Shown piece by piece: positions 46,407-57,200 of a DNA stretch of 64,000 bases. The stretch comes from Sphingobacterium olei (GTDB lineage: Bacteria > Bacteroidota > Bacteroidia > Sphingobacteriales > Sphingobacteriaceae), in assembly GCF_005048855.1 (NCBI RefSeq), contig NZ_SUME01000003.1, positions 124,001 through 188,000 of the forward strand, read 5' to 3'. The translations under genes and the position numbers were made by a program. Below the pieces are notes generated by a model, which did not search any database, was not told the origin of the DNA, and saw only the letters and a list, made by a program, of their open reading frames with translations. Each line of letters begins with the position of its first letter. The stretch's first letter is position 1.

Positions 46407-48050
46407 TTAAAAGGGATATTTTGCAACCAATGGCATCGATCTTCCGATACCAAAAGCTTTAGGACTTACCCGTAGAATCGGTGGTGATTGAAATCGCTTA
46501 AATTCAGCATGGCCTAATAGGTGGACAATGCGTTGCACCAACGCTTCTTCGAATCCTAATTTTATAACCTCGCTACCGGATTTTTCTAACTCGACCAGCT
46601 GAAATAAGATGGCATCCAATAGATCGTAAGGAGGTAACGAGTCAGAGTCTTTCTGATCCGGACGAAGTTCTGCGGACGGCGGTTTTACGATCGTATTCAC
46701 AGGAATGATTTCTTTGTTACGATTTATGTAGTTAGCAAGCTCGTAAATTTGAGTTTTATATACATCTCCGATTACAGCGAGTGACCCAGCCATATCGCCA
46801 TATAAGGTGCCGTAGCCCACTGCAGATTCGCTCTTGTTGGAGGTGTTTAGCAGAATATGTCCGAATTTATTGGATAGCGCCATCAGGAGGGTTCCACGTG
46901 TACGTGCCTGTATGTTTTCTTCGGTCGTATTCGGTTGTAAGCCGGTGAAAGTATCGCTCAATGTACCTTCGAAAGCAGATGTAATGTCTTTTATAGGTAG
47001 TATTAAGTGGTCACATCCCGTGTTTTGAACCAGATCAAGCGCATCTTTTAAGGAGTGGCCAGAAGAGTAGACGGAAGGCATGAGTACCGTAAGCACGTTC
47101 TCGGCTCCCAGTGCTTCGATAGCTAAAGTTGCTACAACTGCCGAATCAATCCCGCCGGATAAGCCCAGTACTGCCTTCTGAAAACCGGATTTTGAAAAAT
47201 AATCTCTCAATCCAAGTATAAGAGCTTCATGTATTAACGCAATTTCAGCTGCTTCTGGTTTTTCTTCGTGCTGTTCAGTCGCTTGTAGGTTACCCTTGTC
47301 AAATGTTACATATTGAATATCTTCTTCGAATTTCTTTAATTCCGCTACGATCTCTCCGTATTGATCCAGCGCAACGGAACGTCCATCAAAAATGATATCG
47401 GCATGTGCTCCGATTTGATTAACGTAAATGAGTGGCGCATGTGCTTTTAGTACATTACGCTGCAAAACATTTAACCTCCTTGTGAAATGGGTATAGGAGA
47501 AAGGGGAGGCTGCGATATTGATGATTAGATCGGGATGTTCTTGGGCAAGTTCTCCCATCAGATCGCCGATGTACGAATTGTCTCCGTCATCGTCCCACAG
47601 ATCTTCACATACTGTTAAGGCGACTTTTAGATCATCCATTTGAATACACCTCAGGTTGTCGCTCGGTTCGAAGAATCGGTACTCGTCAAATACATCGTAG
47701 TTGGGTAGAAGGGATTTTTTATGGAAGTTCACCACCTTCCCTTTACTGATATATACCGCGGCATTGAATAAATTCTTTCCTTCCCCGCTGGTGTTTTTTA
47801 ACGGCGCGCCGATTATACAGTCAATATCTTGGCAATGCGTTGCAATGAGGTCTATACTTCGTTTGCATTCTTCTATAAAGACCGCATTGCGCAAAAGATC
47901 CTTTGCCGGATAGCCGCCAATGGCCAATTCGGCAAAGACGACTAAATGAGCACCTTGAGATTTTGCTTGTTGTATGGCATCGATTATTTTTTCATTATTT
48001 TTTTCAAAATTCCCGATATGATAATTTAATTGTGCTAAAGCGATCTTCAT
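46407..48050 (-). CDS. nadE: Glutamine-dependent NAD+ synthase
   Basis: 547 residues, two-domain NadE. Residues 1-260 are the nitrilase-like glutaminase with catalytic Glu41 ('VVFAELAIGGYP'), Lys111/112 ('FHKKSLLPNYDVFDE') and Cys148 ('ALTVCEDLW'). The remainder is the synthetase domain with the PP-loop SGGIDS at 298-303 and 'KSESAVGYGTLYGDMAG' in the nucleotide site. It amidates nicotinic acid adenine dinucleotide to NAD+ using glutamine nitrogen, in the cytoplasm. Housekeeping gene; its neighbours, an outer-membrane barrel 21 bases upstream and divergent gldB, match the nadE-gldB clustering known in Bacteroidota. Confidence 0.97.
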   Translation of the reverse strand: MKIALAQLNYHIGNFEKNNEKIIDAIQQAKSQGAHLVVFAELAIGGYPAKDLLRNAVFIEECKRSIDLIATHCQDIDCIIGAPLKNTSGEGKNLFNAAVYISKGKVVNFHKKSLLPNYDVFDEYRFFEPSDNLRCIQMDDLKVALTVCEDLWDDDGDNSYIGDLMGELAQEHPDLIINIAASPFSYTHFTRRLNVLQRNVLKAHAPLIYVNQIGAHADIIFDGRSVALDQYGEIVAELKKFEEDIQYVTFDKGNLQATEQHEEKPEAAEIALIHEALILGLRDYFSKSGFQKAVLGLSGGIDSAVVATLAIEALGAENVLTVLMPSVYSSGHSLKDALDLVQNTGCDHLILPIKDITSAFEGTLSDTFTGLQPNTTEENIQARTRGTLLMALSNKFGHILLNTSNKSESAVGYGTLYGDMAGSLAVIGDVYKTQIYELANYINRNKEIIPVNTIVKPPSAELRPDQKDSDSLPPYDLLDAILFQLVELEKSGSEVIKLGFEEALVQRIVHLLGHAEFKRFQSPPILRVSPKAFGIGRSMPLVAKYPF

Positions 48051-48071
48051 CTGTAGATAATTTGTTTTCCA

Positions 48072-48770
48072 TTAAAAAAATAAGCCGACATTCAGGGATA
48101 CATACGAGGTCTTGGGTTTATCGGCGCCATATATGCCTTCTCCCATATTGATGGCTCTCGTAAAACCATTATTATAGGCTACACCAGTCAGTAGAGCTAG
48201 GTTATTGGATAGTCTCCACTCGGCACCACCGCCGATCAGTAATCCTATACGAAAGATATCAGCACCACTGATCGATGTTTTTGTTGTTTGGCTTGGCAAT
48301 TGCTCTTTTCCAGATACCTTAAAGCCACCGGTAAAGCCGAACTGACCGTAGAAACGCCCTACCTGGTTTTCTTCGCTTTTGAGTTTTATAGTCAGTGGTA
48401 CTTCAACGTATTTTAAGTAAATGCTTCGACTGAAATCTTTATAATCACCTTCGGTATCCATGGCATTGCCTGCGGAAATGCTGCTATTAATCGCGTTGAT
48501 GAGCAGCCCGGTAGAAAAGTAATAGTTTCTAGTAAATCCGAAATCAGCAACGAGACCGTAAGAATACCCCGGTTTCGCTTTTGCCTTAGAACCGTTTTCA
48601 TATTTTAACCAACCGATATTGGGATTAAATGTAAGTGCTAAGCGGATGTTTTTATCACCGCTGCTATAGGATCGATTGGGGTAATAGTCCTGGCCTTTTG
48701 CGGATGTCGTCGCAAAAAATGTCGCTAGAAAAGCGAAAGAAGCAATGAAAATTGCAGGGGGTTTTATCAT
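48072..48770 (-). CDS. Outer-membrane beta-barrel protein (PorT-like)
   Basis: 232 residues with a signal peptide (to about 26, ending AKGQ). The mature protein is a small barrel of amphipathic strands: 'IRLALTFNPNIGWLKY', 'YSYGLVADFGFTRNYYFSTG', 'IYLKYVEVPLTIKLKS', 'RFYGQFGFTGGFKVSG' and the terminal 'SYVSLNVGLFF'. The order and motifs ('LKYVEVPLTIKLK') are those of the PorT-family/outer-membrane barrel group. True PorT is part of type IX secretion, but many paralogues with this fold exist, so T9SS membership is suggested only by neighbouring gldB. Divergent from gldB; nadE follows on the same strand. Confidence 0.75.
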   Translation of the reverse strand: MIKPPAIFIASFAFLATFFATTSAKGQDYYPNRSYSSGDKNIRLALTFNPNIGWLKYENGSKAKAKPGYSYGLVADFGFTRNYYFSTGLLINAINSSISAGNAMDTEGDYKDFSRSIYLKYVEVPLTIKLKSEENQVGRFYGQFGFTGGFKVSGKEQLPSQTTKTSISGADIFRIGLLIGGGAEWRLSNNLALLTGVAYNNGFTRAINMGEGIYGADKPKTSYVSLNVGLFF

Positions 48771-48852
48771 TCTCTTGTTTATTTAATATACAGGTATGTC
48801 TTACTTCATCTAATTGTGTGCACAGCAATCGTCATGTAAATGAAACGAATCC

Positions 48853-48883
48853 TTGTAACAAAACGTCTAGTTACCTAAGTTTG
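48853..48883 (+). promoter_or_regulatory. Bacteroidota-type promoter of gldB
   Basis: TTG at 48853-48855, 20-base spacer, TAAGTTTG at 48876-48883: a good -33/-7 pair for the primary Bacteroidota sigma factor. The start codon at 48907 is ~24 bases downstream, giving a short leader. No CAGGA repeat is present, as expected for a housekeeping gene. Confidence 0.7.
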
Positions 48884-48906
48884 TTTACATAAATTGATAG
48901 ATATAG

Positions 48907-49944
48907 ATGAAATTCAATATAGCACAAATTTATTTCTTTTTTTTCATACTCGGTATGGGTTCGTGTCATCAATCTGCTACAATAAGTAGACCTGATGTTT
49001 CTGATATAGAACTTGATATTAAAGTTGAGCGTTTTGATCAGGAGTTTTCGGTTTTAGATACGGCTGCGATTCTGCAGAAAAATAGTGATTGGCAGCGACA
49101 CTACGATCTATTTTATACGGATTTTATGACTGAAATGCTGGAGGTAGGACATCCTACGGATAGCTTAAAGGTTGAGTCCATTTTGAAAAAAGTACTGGTA
49201 AAAAAAGATTTTGTAGATCTTTCAACCGCGGTTTCTACGGCATTTCCGAATCTCGAAAGGCAGGAAAAGGAACTGTCGCAGGCTTTCAAGTACATCAAAT
49301 ATTACTATCCGGAATATATGCTGCCTCGTTTTATTTCTTTCGTCGGTGGTTTCTCGTTTCAGACCATATCGGGCGAAGATTATCTTGGAATCGGATTGGA
49401 CATGTTTTTGGGAGCTGAGTCAGAATTTTATCCGGCCCTTGTTCAATCGATACCCCGTTATATCTCCCGAAGATTTACACCTGAGAATATAACTCCTCGT
49501 GTAGTGGAGACCGTACTTCGGCAAGAGCTATTTCCCCAACATAATGGTGATGTCAATATGCTGCAGCACATGATCTACAATGGTAAGGTGTTGTATGCAA
49601 TGGATGTGATACTGGAAAATGTGCCTGATAGCTTAAAGATAGGTTACACCACGCCGCAAATGGAATGGATTCAGCGCTATCAAGAAGATGTGTGGGCTTG
49701 GTTTATTCAAGAAAACCTGTTGTATAGCACGGATTACATGGGCGTGCAGAGGTATTTTAGTGAGGCTCCCTTTAGCCCTGAACTCGGAGAGAACAATGAA
49801 TCTGCACCCAAACTGGGCTCTTATATCGGCTGGATGATCGTGCGAAAATTTATGGAAAAGAACCCGGAGCTGAATCTAAGGCAATTGCTTGCAAAGGAAG
49901 ACGCACAGGATATTCTGGAAGGATCCAAGTTTAGGGGGAAGTAA
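48907..49944 (+). CDS. gldB: GldB-family gliding/type IX secretion lipoprotein
   Basis: 345 residues; lipobox GMGSC. GldB features: 'IKVERFDQEFSVLD' (38-51), 'YYPEYMLPRFISFVGGFSFQ' near 139-158, 'YLGIGLDMFLGAESEFYP' near 165-182, 'GYTTPQMEWIQRYQEDVWAW' near 240-259 and 'KLGSYIGWMIVRKFMEKNPE' near 302-322. GldB is a lipoprotein essential for gliding in flavobacteria and linked to type IX secretion; many non-gliding Bacteroidota keep it. Here it can support T9SS export, such as of the giant pectate lyase. The neighbouring nadE is conserved context. Confidence 0.92.
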   Translation: MKFNIAQIYFFFFILGMGSCHQSATISRPDVSDIELDIKVERFDQEFSVLDTAAILQKNSDWQRHYDLFYTDFMTEMLEVGHPTDSLKVESILKKVLVKKDFVDLSTAVSTAFPNLERQEKELSQAFKYIKYYYPEYMLPRFISFVGGFSFQTISGEDYLGIGLDMFLGAESEFYPALVQSIPRYISRRFTPENITPRVVETVLRQELFPQHNGDVNMLQHMIYNGKVLYAMDVILENVPDSLKIGYTTPQMEWIQRYQEDVWAWFIQENLLYSTDYMGVQRYFSEAPFSPELGENNESAPKLGSYIGWMIVRKFMEKNPELNLRQLLAKEDAQDILEGSKFRGK

Positions 49945-50246
49945 TCCCTCTGCCGACTAGCTCTCACCTATATTCTTTTGGTTGCGTGGATTGTTTATCC
50001 GGTAGGTTCCTGATTAGTAACGAAAAGTTTATTGTTATTGCAATATATACTCATACGTCAAAAAATAAAATACAATTGTTAACAAATTCATAATGTTCTG
50101 TTTATATTTTACTGATCTGTTTTGTCTTCTTTTGTAGAACCAAATGGTAAGCTCTAATATGAAGGATGGGCAACATAATTCATGATATGTTGTTTGTCGC
50201 ATAGTAGAACGCAGGCAACCTAGCCGTGCCTTTTTTAAGGAAAAAT
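49945..50246. other. Intergenic region upstream of the DUF6377 regulator gene
   Basis: About 300 AT-rich bases between gldB and the regulator. TTGTTAACAA (50075-50084) is a small palindrome. No clear TAnnTTTG element, terminator hairpin or CAGGA repeat was found. Confidence 0.4.
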
Positions 50247-51965
50247 ATGAAGATCGCTTTGCTCACAATATTATCGACTTTTTTGTTCAATCTCCTGCTA
50301 GGTGGAACACAAACAGATATGTCCTATAGCGAATCATTTGCTTTGCTCAAAAATGAGATCGCCAAGAGTGATTATTATTTGGAAAAGAAATTGAATCGGA
50401 TTGATCAAATGCGAAAACAGCTGGATTCTTCTGTAAATCCGGTAGCTCAATTTGATGCTTGTCGATCACTTTTTCAGATGTATACTGATTTACAGATTGA
50501 TAGTGCGTTGAAGTATGGAGAGTACATGCTTGCGCTGTCGGAGAGTTCGCTTAAAAAATACGCCATTTACAAGGCCGAATCCTCGCTTTATGTTGCCCGT
50601 GCGTACGCATATGCTGGAATGTATCGCGAATGTAGTGAATTATTAGATAAGTTTATTTTTAGAGCGGAGTTTCCTAATGAAATAAACGTACTCTATTTTA
50701 CCATACGAATGGAACTGTACAAAGGGTTAGCTGATTATACGATTATTGCAAGTGAGAAGAAAATATATAAAAGTGAAATAAATGCCTGTTTGGATTCACT
50801 GTTGCGCTATACACCTGAACAGTCGGTCTGGCATACGGTACATCTCGCCAACAAGCTTAGAACGCAGAAATTTTATGATGATGCGATAGAGGTGTTATTC
50901 GGAGCCTACAATCAGCTCACTGTAGAAGATCGGGAGATGGCTCATGTTGCCTTTTATATGTCCTCTCTGTTCCGTTTGAAAGGAGATTTGGAACAGCAAA
51001 AGCGATTTCTTGCTATTTCGGCTGTCACCGATGTAAAATATGCAGTAAAAGAGTATGTGTCCCTGTGGAAGCTGGCGGCACTTTTATATGATGAAGGTGA
51101 TATTGAAACCGCGTACCAATTTATCGAAATATCGTTACAAGATGCAACCTATAGTGGGGCGTACCGATGGGTCCAACAGATAATAAAGATTCTTCCCAAA
51201 ATATATGAAGCCTATAACACGAAAATTGTACAACAACGGAATGCAATCTCATCCGGATTCTTGATTATCACTTGTCTGTTGGCATTTACCATTTTATTAT
51301 CGCTGTTCGTCGTAAAGCAATACAGGAAACTGCGCAAGACAAAAGATCAGTTAAGTGTATTGAACGACGATTTGAAGAAGATGAATCAAGAACTTAATTC
51401 ACTGAGTAATCAACTGCACCTTTCTAATGCAGAGCTACAGATTGCCAATAGTCAGATGGCATTCTCGAATAGTGAATTGGTCTCTATGAGTTTGTTAAAG
51501 GAAACTTACTTGAGTAAGTTCATCGATTTGTGTTCGGATTACATTGAAAAATTGAATGATTATCGTGTTAATTTGAAAAGATTGCTGAAGAGAGGGACGA
51601 TTGAGAAAATCCAAATGGAATTAGATTCTACGGCATATATTGAAAGTGAATACAAAGCGTTCCTGATTAATTTTGACAAGACTTTTTTGAAATTATATCC
51701 TAATTTCGTGATGGAGTTTAATAACCTCTTACCTCTAGAGGAAAGAATAGAAGTAAAGGGGACATTATTAACAACTGAACTTCGGATTTTTGCACTTATC
51801 AGATTAGGCATAACCGACAGCGCTAAGATTTCACGGTTTCTACGATGCTCAATAAATACGATTTATACATACCGAAGTAAGACCAAAAATAAATCGATTT
51901 GTCCAGATCAGTTTGAAGGGCGCATTCAGGTACTTGATCGCGAAGATCTATTATTGTCGTGTTAA
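50247..51965 (+). CDS. DUF6377 membrane-bound transcriptional regulator with TPR sensor part
   Basis: 572 residues from the ATG at 50247, preceded by AAGG and giving a signal-like start ([20 protein letters not shown]); the GTG at 50226 is rejected. Residues about 25-330 are helical TPR-like repeats placed outside the inner membrane, then one membrane segment (about 336-358, '[20 protein letters not shown]'), a long coiled coil (360-420) and a DUF6377 C-terminal part. The end contains a LuxR-like helix-turn-helix, '[20 protein letters not shown]' then '[13 protein letters not shown]' (about 507-545). Such one-component regulators are found beside SusC/D loci in Bacteroidota and probably sense envelope signals. 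The gene is upstream and on the same strand as the enzyme-free locus at 52857-61782, its likely target. Confidence 0.85.
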   Translation: MKIALLTILSTFLFNLLLGGTQTDMSYSESFALLKNEIAKSDYYLEKKLNRIDQMRKQLDSSVNPVAQFDACRSLFQMYTDLQIDSALKYGEYMLALSESSLKKYAIYKAESSLYVARAYAYAGMYRECSELLDKFIFRAEFPNEINVLYFTIRMELYKGLADYTIIASEKKIYKSEINACLDSLLRYTPEQSVWHTVHLANKLRTQKFYDDAIEVLFGAYNQLTVEDREMAHVAFYMSSLFRLKGDLEQQKRFLAISAVTDVKYAVKEYVSLWKLAALLYDEGDIETAYQFIEISLQDATYSGAYRWVQQIIKILPKIYEAYNTKIVQQRNAISSGFLIITCLLAFTILLSLFVVKQYRKLRKTKDQLSVLNDDLKKMNQELNSLSNQLHLSNAELQIANSQMAFSNSELVSMSLLKETYLSKFIDLCSDYIEKLNDYRVNLKRLLKRGTIEKIQMELDSTAYIESEYKAFLINFDKTFLKLYPNFVMEFNNLLPLEERIEVKGTLLTTELRIFALIRLGITDSAKISRFLRCSINTIYTYRSKTKNKSICPDQFEGRIQVLDREDLLLSC

Positions 51966-52072
51966 TCCCTTTTATCCAAACGATTTCTTTTTTTTTGCTT
52001 AAAAAAAATATTCCTGCTGCCTGTAAGTGTCTGGTTAATAGGAATGAAGGATTTTCTTAATCAATTTTGTTT

Positions 52073-52295
52073 GTCGCTGTACCCATTTGCCACAAGAGCT
52101 AGTGCCTCCTCCTGCTATTAGCAAATGGCTAAGGCGACATTTTCCGAATTTGTAAGGACACTGCTTCTAGCGTAACATTGACCCAGTCTTGATCTTTTGG
52201 TCCATTTTCCATCAAGGGAAACCCTCGAAGAGGTCTCTTGAATTCCTTTAAAAAGCAAACAAAGGATGAAAAAAGGACTGGGCTCCCCGCCGATG
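52073..52295. repeat. Mosaic intergenic repeat, copy 2
   Basis: Hairpin arms 52073-52090 and 52121-52138 with a 30-base loop ending AGTGCCTCCTCCTGCTATTA, then ATTTTCCG, TGTAAGGA and GTAACATTGACCCAGTCTTG (52171-52190), then a hairpin around ATCAAG (52206-52217). At the right end CGCCGATGAGGGCAA (52280-52295 region) is the reverse complement of the segment at 5261-5276 that flanks copy 1 on its left. No open frame with coding character is present. Confidence 0.75.
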
Positions 52296-52856
52296 AGGGC
52301 AAATTGATTAAAAAATAGGTTCTTTTAATTATTTCCATCTAAATGAAATATACTTGATTCAAAAGTCAACAGATCACTAAGGATATAACTTATTCCTACT
52401 GCAGAAAGGCAGGTCAACTTCATCATATTTGAGCCGTCAAAAGTGAATTGAAGGCGAAATAAAATAGCCTTAAACAGGTGAAAATCTGAAGTGCGTTAAC
52501 GGGCTATAAATTCTATGTTAAATTCCCGAAAATACCATAGCGAAATGCTTGTAAGTATATTTTAAAAGTTTAGAAAATATGATTTATTTGTCGGTGTAAA
52601 ATTCTGTTTATTAGAGTTTTGTGTTTTTTATGATTTTGATTTTGATGTTATGAAAAGTCGCATTTAAAGTAATCTAACATTAAAGTCTGACCTTTGAAAA
52701 ACGAAACTAAAGAGCCAATGAGATTAACAAAAATGAAGAATTTTTTATACCATTTGCATTCGAGAAAACGACGATTCCGGTTATTGCATATGGACAAAAT
52801 TGAGATGCAGAATAGACGTTTAGTAAAACATAATTGTAAGTAATAAATTAATAAAA
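52296..52856. other. Non-coding stretch upstream of locus G
   Basis: About 560 AT-rich bases. I see no gene, no CAGGA direct repeat and no clear TAnnTTTG promoter. The promoter of the IPT/NHL gene must lie here but is not recognisable by eye. Confidence 0.45.
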
Positions 52857-54185
52857 ATGCGACCTGAAAAACAGATTTTTTCATACTTAGTACTCCTGTT
52901 CGTGCTGTTGTCTTCTTGTAAAAATGAGGAAGCTGATTTGAATAAAGGATATGACCCAACAAAACCCATTGTGTTGACCTCTTTTTCTCCGATGGAGGGT
53001 GGAGCAAAAGACAAGATTCTACTGGATGGTGAAAATTTTGGAACCGACGCCAGCAAAATCAAAGTGTATTTCAACAATGCCAGAGCATCAGTTGTATCAT
53101 CTAGTGGCAATCGCATTTATGCCATCGTACCTCGTCTTCCGGGAGCAGATCCCCGTATTTCGGTGGTTATAGGGTCGGATTCGGTTGTCTATGACAATAT
53201 GTTTGTCTACACTGCTAAAGCACAGGTAACCACTGTCACGGGGACCGGTGATAAAAACTTCGAAGCGGGAACGCTTAATCAGGCCCATGTTTATGGTAAG
53301 TATCTCGAACTGGATGCCGAGGGCAATATATTTATGTCCTGGCGGGATGGCGGCTCTTTCGGTGTGGCACGGATCAATGAAAAGGAAAATATCGTGACCG
53401 CATTGTACGAAATAGCTTCCTCTCCTTACCCATATTCCAACGGAATCACCGTAGACCGTGCTACGGGCGTGGTTACGGTTTCCCATGAATCTGTACCGGA
53501 GGTGTTTTTCTCCTTTGACCCTAGAGAAGCCTGGATGATGCGTCAACGTAATGCCCGATTCTCCGTTGCAGATTATAATTCCATCGTATGGGCCGACCGC
53601 TACGCTAACTTTATTTCTTTCTGTCCGTACGATGGCTACCTATATACCCGATTCCGTGATGGTAAAGTTGCTAAGATACATCCGGATACTTACGAAGCGA
53701 CGATTGTCCATCAGGGACCATACGGATCGCAATACGGGCAGGCGATCAACCCGGCAAAGCCATGGGAACTGTATATGACTCTCCATTCTAATGCCACGCC
53801 AAATGAATTCAGACAGGGTATTATGGTGCTAGACCTCCGTGATCCAAATGGGACAGGCGGATTCAAACGGATCAATGCCCCCGGTGGTAGCGGATTTCGT
53901 GATGGCCCAGTCAAGGAAGCCATATTCAACCTGCCGAAAGATATCAAGTTTGACAATACCGGAAATATGTTCATTGCGGATTATGGCAACCATTGTATCC
54001 GCATGTTATCGGCCGATGGTATTGTTACTACAGTAGCAGGGCAACCCGGAACGGCAGGTTACAAAGATGGAGGCCCGGTGGAATCCCAATTCAACCAGCC
54101 CTGGGGAGTGGCAGTTAATGAGCAAGGTGATATTTACATCGCCGACTGGAGTAATGCGCGGATCCGCAAATTAGTTATTGAATAA
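52857..54185 (+). CDS. IPT/TIG and NHL-repeat surface lipoprotein
   Basis: 442 residues; lipobox LSSC after MRPEKQIFSYLVLLFVL. Residues about 38-115 form an IPT/TIG Ig-like domain ('IVLTSFSPMEGGAKDKILLD', 'IYAIVPRLPGADP'). The rest is a beta-propeller with NHL repeats, clearest at the end ('LPKDIKFDNTGNMFIADYGN', 'TTVAGQPGTAGYKDGG', 'PWGVAVNEQGDIYIADWSN'). No catalytic motif. IPT/NHL lipoproteins are commonly encoded beside SusC/D pairs in Bacteroidota and are thought to bind glycan or protein at the surface. First gene of locus G; the next gene's ATG is 22 bases after its stop. Confidence 0.9.
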   Translation: MRPEKQIFSYLVLLFVLLSSCKNEEADLNKGYDPTKPIVLTSFSPMEGGAKDKILLDGENFGTDASKIKVYFNNARASVVSSSGNRIYAIVPRLPGADPRISVVIGSDSVVYDNMFVYTAKAQVTTVTGTGDKNFEAGTLNQAHVYGKYLELDAEGNIFMSWRDGGSFGVARINEKENIVTALYEIASSPYPYSNGITVDRATGVVTVSHESVPEVFFSFDPREAWMMRQRNARFSVADYNSIVWADRYANFISFCPYDGYLYTRFRDGKVAKIHPDTYEATIVHQGPYGSQYGQAINPAKPWELYMTLHSNATPNEFRQGIMVLDLRDPNGTGGFKRINAPGGSGFRDGPVKEAIFNLPKDIKFDNTGNMFIADYGNHCIRMLSADGIVTTVAGQPGTAGYKDGGPVESQFNQPWGVAVNEQGDIYIADWSNARIRKLVIE

Positions 54186-54207
54186 TAGAGTTAAAGTTAC
54201 GTACACA

Positions 54208-57200
54208 ATGAAGATATTTCAGATTTTGTGCTTGTTGTCGTTTTGCTTTTCGTTTACGACCACGTTTGCACAGCAGCCTAATAAGTTAACAATAGCCGGT
54301 ACGGTCGTCAATGAAGATGGTGAGCCACTACCTAACGTATCTATTTATATTAAAGACAAAGCTGCGGCCGGTACGTCAACCGGCAACGATGGAAAGTTTA
54401 GCATTAGCGTAGTCTATGGTGATCGGTTGGTCTTTAGCTCAGTGGGGTATGATCTTGTGGAACACATAGCAGTTGAAGCGACCACCGATTTAATCATAGA
54501 GCTCTCCGAAAGGAGTTCGGAACTCGATGAAGTCGTTGTGGTAGGTCTGGGGGCTTCACAACGGAAGATCAGTTCGGTTGGTGCCATCACTACGGTCGAT
54601 GTCAAGCAGCTCCAAAGTCCTGCCCCATCCATTGCAAACCTTCTTGGAGGACGCGCGGCCGGCGTTATTTCCATGCAAAGCAGTGGTGAACCCGGACAAA
54701 ATATTGCCGAATTCTGGGTGCGTGGTATAGGTACATTTGGAGCCAATAGTAGCGCCCTTGTACTTATTGATGGCTTAGAAGGAGATCTAAATACCTTGGA
54801 TCCGGCGGATATTGAAAGCTTTTCGATATTGAAAGATGCATCAGCTACCGCCGTATATGGTGTAAGGGGTGCGAATGGTGTAGTGTTGGTAACCACAAAG
54901 AGAGGCCTTGTGGATCGGATCCAGATCACAGGCCGCGCCAATTCGACGCTTTCAACGCTTAATCGCTTGCCTCAATATTTGCGCGCCTATGATTATGCTA
55001 AATTGGCCAATGAAGCCAGCGTCGTCAGGGGCAATAGTCCTTTGTACAACGAAACCGAAATGGGTATTATCCAGTATGGTCTGGATCTGGATATGTACCC
55101 TGATGTGAGCTGGCAGGATGAGATTCTCAACAATGACTTTTGGCGCCAAAGCTATTATGCAAGTGGACGTGGGGGGTCTGAAGTCGCCCGCTATTTCCTG
55201 AGCTTGGGTGGTAATCAGGAAACAGCCGCTTACAAGGTGGATAAAAACAGTGTGTACAGCTCGAATGTCGGATTCAATACTTACAATTACCGGATCAATT
55301 TGGATCTCAATCTGACAAAAACGACGAGCATTTTTCTAGGGTCGGATGGATTTTTATCCAAGCTAAACCAGCCTGGGATAGCAAATACCGACTATATTTG
55401 GGGTACGCAGTCTAGGCTCACCCCGGTAGCTATTCCCACCCAATACTCGAATAATCTGTTGCCTGGTCGTGGCAGTGGAGACGGTTCATCACCTTACGTG
55501 ATGATCAACCGTACGGGTCGAGCCTCCAATGAGGTATATAAAGGTAAGGCAACTATTGCCCTTAACCAGAATCTTTCCAGCGTGCTGGACGGGCTTAAAT
55601 TCCGCGTACAGGGCGCTTATGATATCAATAGCTACTTTAGAGAGCGGAGATCAATCCAACCCGCCCTTTATGAGGCTATAGGCAGGAATTATGATGGATC
55701 GCTTATCATGGCAGAAAGGGTTCAGGAGCGATCTGCATCGTACGATCAGATGACACGTGCGTATCGTAAATATTTTCTGGAATCTGTTATCAACTACGAT
55801 CAGCAATTCGATGAAGAACACCGGACATCGGCTTTGCTCTATTACTACCTGAGTGATGCCAAAGATACCAAAGATGCGAAGAGTAACCTGGAAGCCATTC
55901 CCCTGCGCTATCAAGGGGTGTCCAGCCGGTTTACTTATGGTTTCCGCGATACCTACCTGTTGGATGTCAACTTTGGGTATACCGGGTCTGAAAACTTCCA
56001 ACCCGGCAGACAATATGGTTTTTTTCCTTCCGTTGCATTAGGATGGGTGCCGACAAGTTATAAATTCATGGAGGAAACAGCACCATGGCTCAATTACTTC
56101 AAGATCAGGGCGTCTTATGGTACGGTAGGTAATGACCGGATTACTGACATCCGGTTCCCCTACCTGACCAAAGTAAATGAAAGTTCGAGCAATGTGTGGG
56201 GGATCCCCGGGGTCGAAACCATACACGAAACACGTATTGGAGCGGATAACCTTGCCTGGGAAAGAGCTATTAAGTCCAACCTGGGAATTGAAGGTAAACT
56301 CCTGAATAATAAAATAGATTTTGTTGTCGACTTTTTCCAGGATCAGCGTAATGGTATTTTCCAACAGCGGGTACAAGTGCCGGAATACGTAGGTGTGATA
56401 TCCAACCCCTTTGCCAATGTCGGCAAGATGAAAAGCTCCGGCGCTGATGGAAACATAAGCTACGCTACGGAAGTTTCTCCCAACTTTGGTTTCACGGTAC
56501 GTGGTAATTTTACCTACTCCAAAAATATCGTACAGAATTGGGAGCAAGCCTATATGGAGCACGCTTATTTAGAAAACAACGGCTACCCATACAATTCCAT
56601 CCGAGGTTATCAGGCCGTTGGATTGTTTAAAGACGAAGATGATATCAAGTACAGTCCGAGACAGACATTTGGAGCGGTCATGCCCGGCGATATTAAATAT
56701 AAGGATGTAAACGGAGATGGAGTGATCAATTCCCTGGATAAGGTGCCGCTGACACATAGCAATTACCCGCTGACGATGTACGGCATAGGCGGAGAATTCC
56801 GATACAAAAATCTAACGTTGGGCGTACTTTTCAAAGGAACAGGAAAAACGTCGTTTTTCTACGTTGGACAGAGTATGAGCGAGAAAGTTGACGACGACTG
56901 GTATAGCTGGGAGGGCCGTACGCGAAGTGTTACAAACGGAATGGGCTATATGCCGTTCCATCAAGGTACTGATGGCAATGTGCTCTCCGTGGTTGCAGAT
57001 CCAGCAAACCGTTGGATCCCGCGGGAATATGCATTGGAGCATGGGATAGACCTGTCATTAGCTGAAAATCCCAATGCCCGCTTCCCGCGCTTGCAATATG
57101 GAAATAACAGCAACAATAGCCAACTGTCTACGTTTTGGCAAGGGGATGCGCGTTACCTGCGTTTACAGGAAATCACGCTGAATTACCATGTTAATCCAAA

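Noticed and set aside
51990..52012. T-run and A-run after the DUF6377 gene considered as a terminator
   Set aside because: A pure T8/A8 pairing around GCTT is too weak and common in AT-rich gaps to call.
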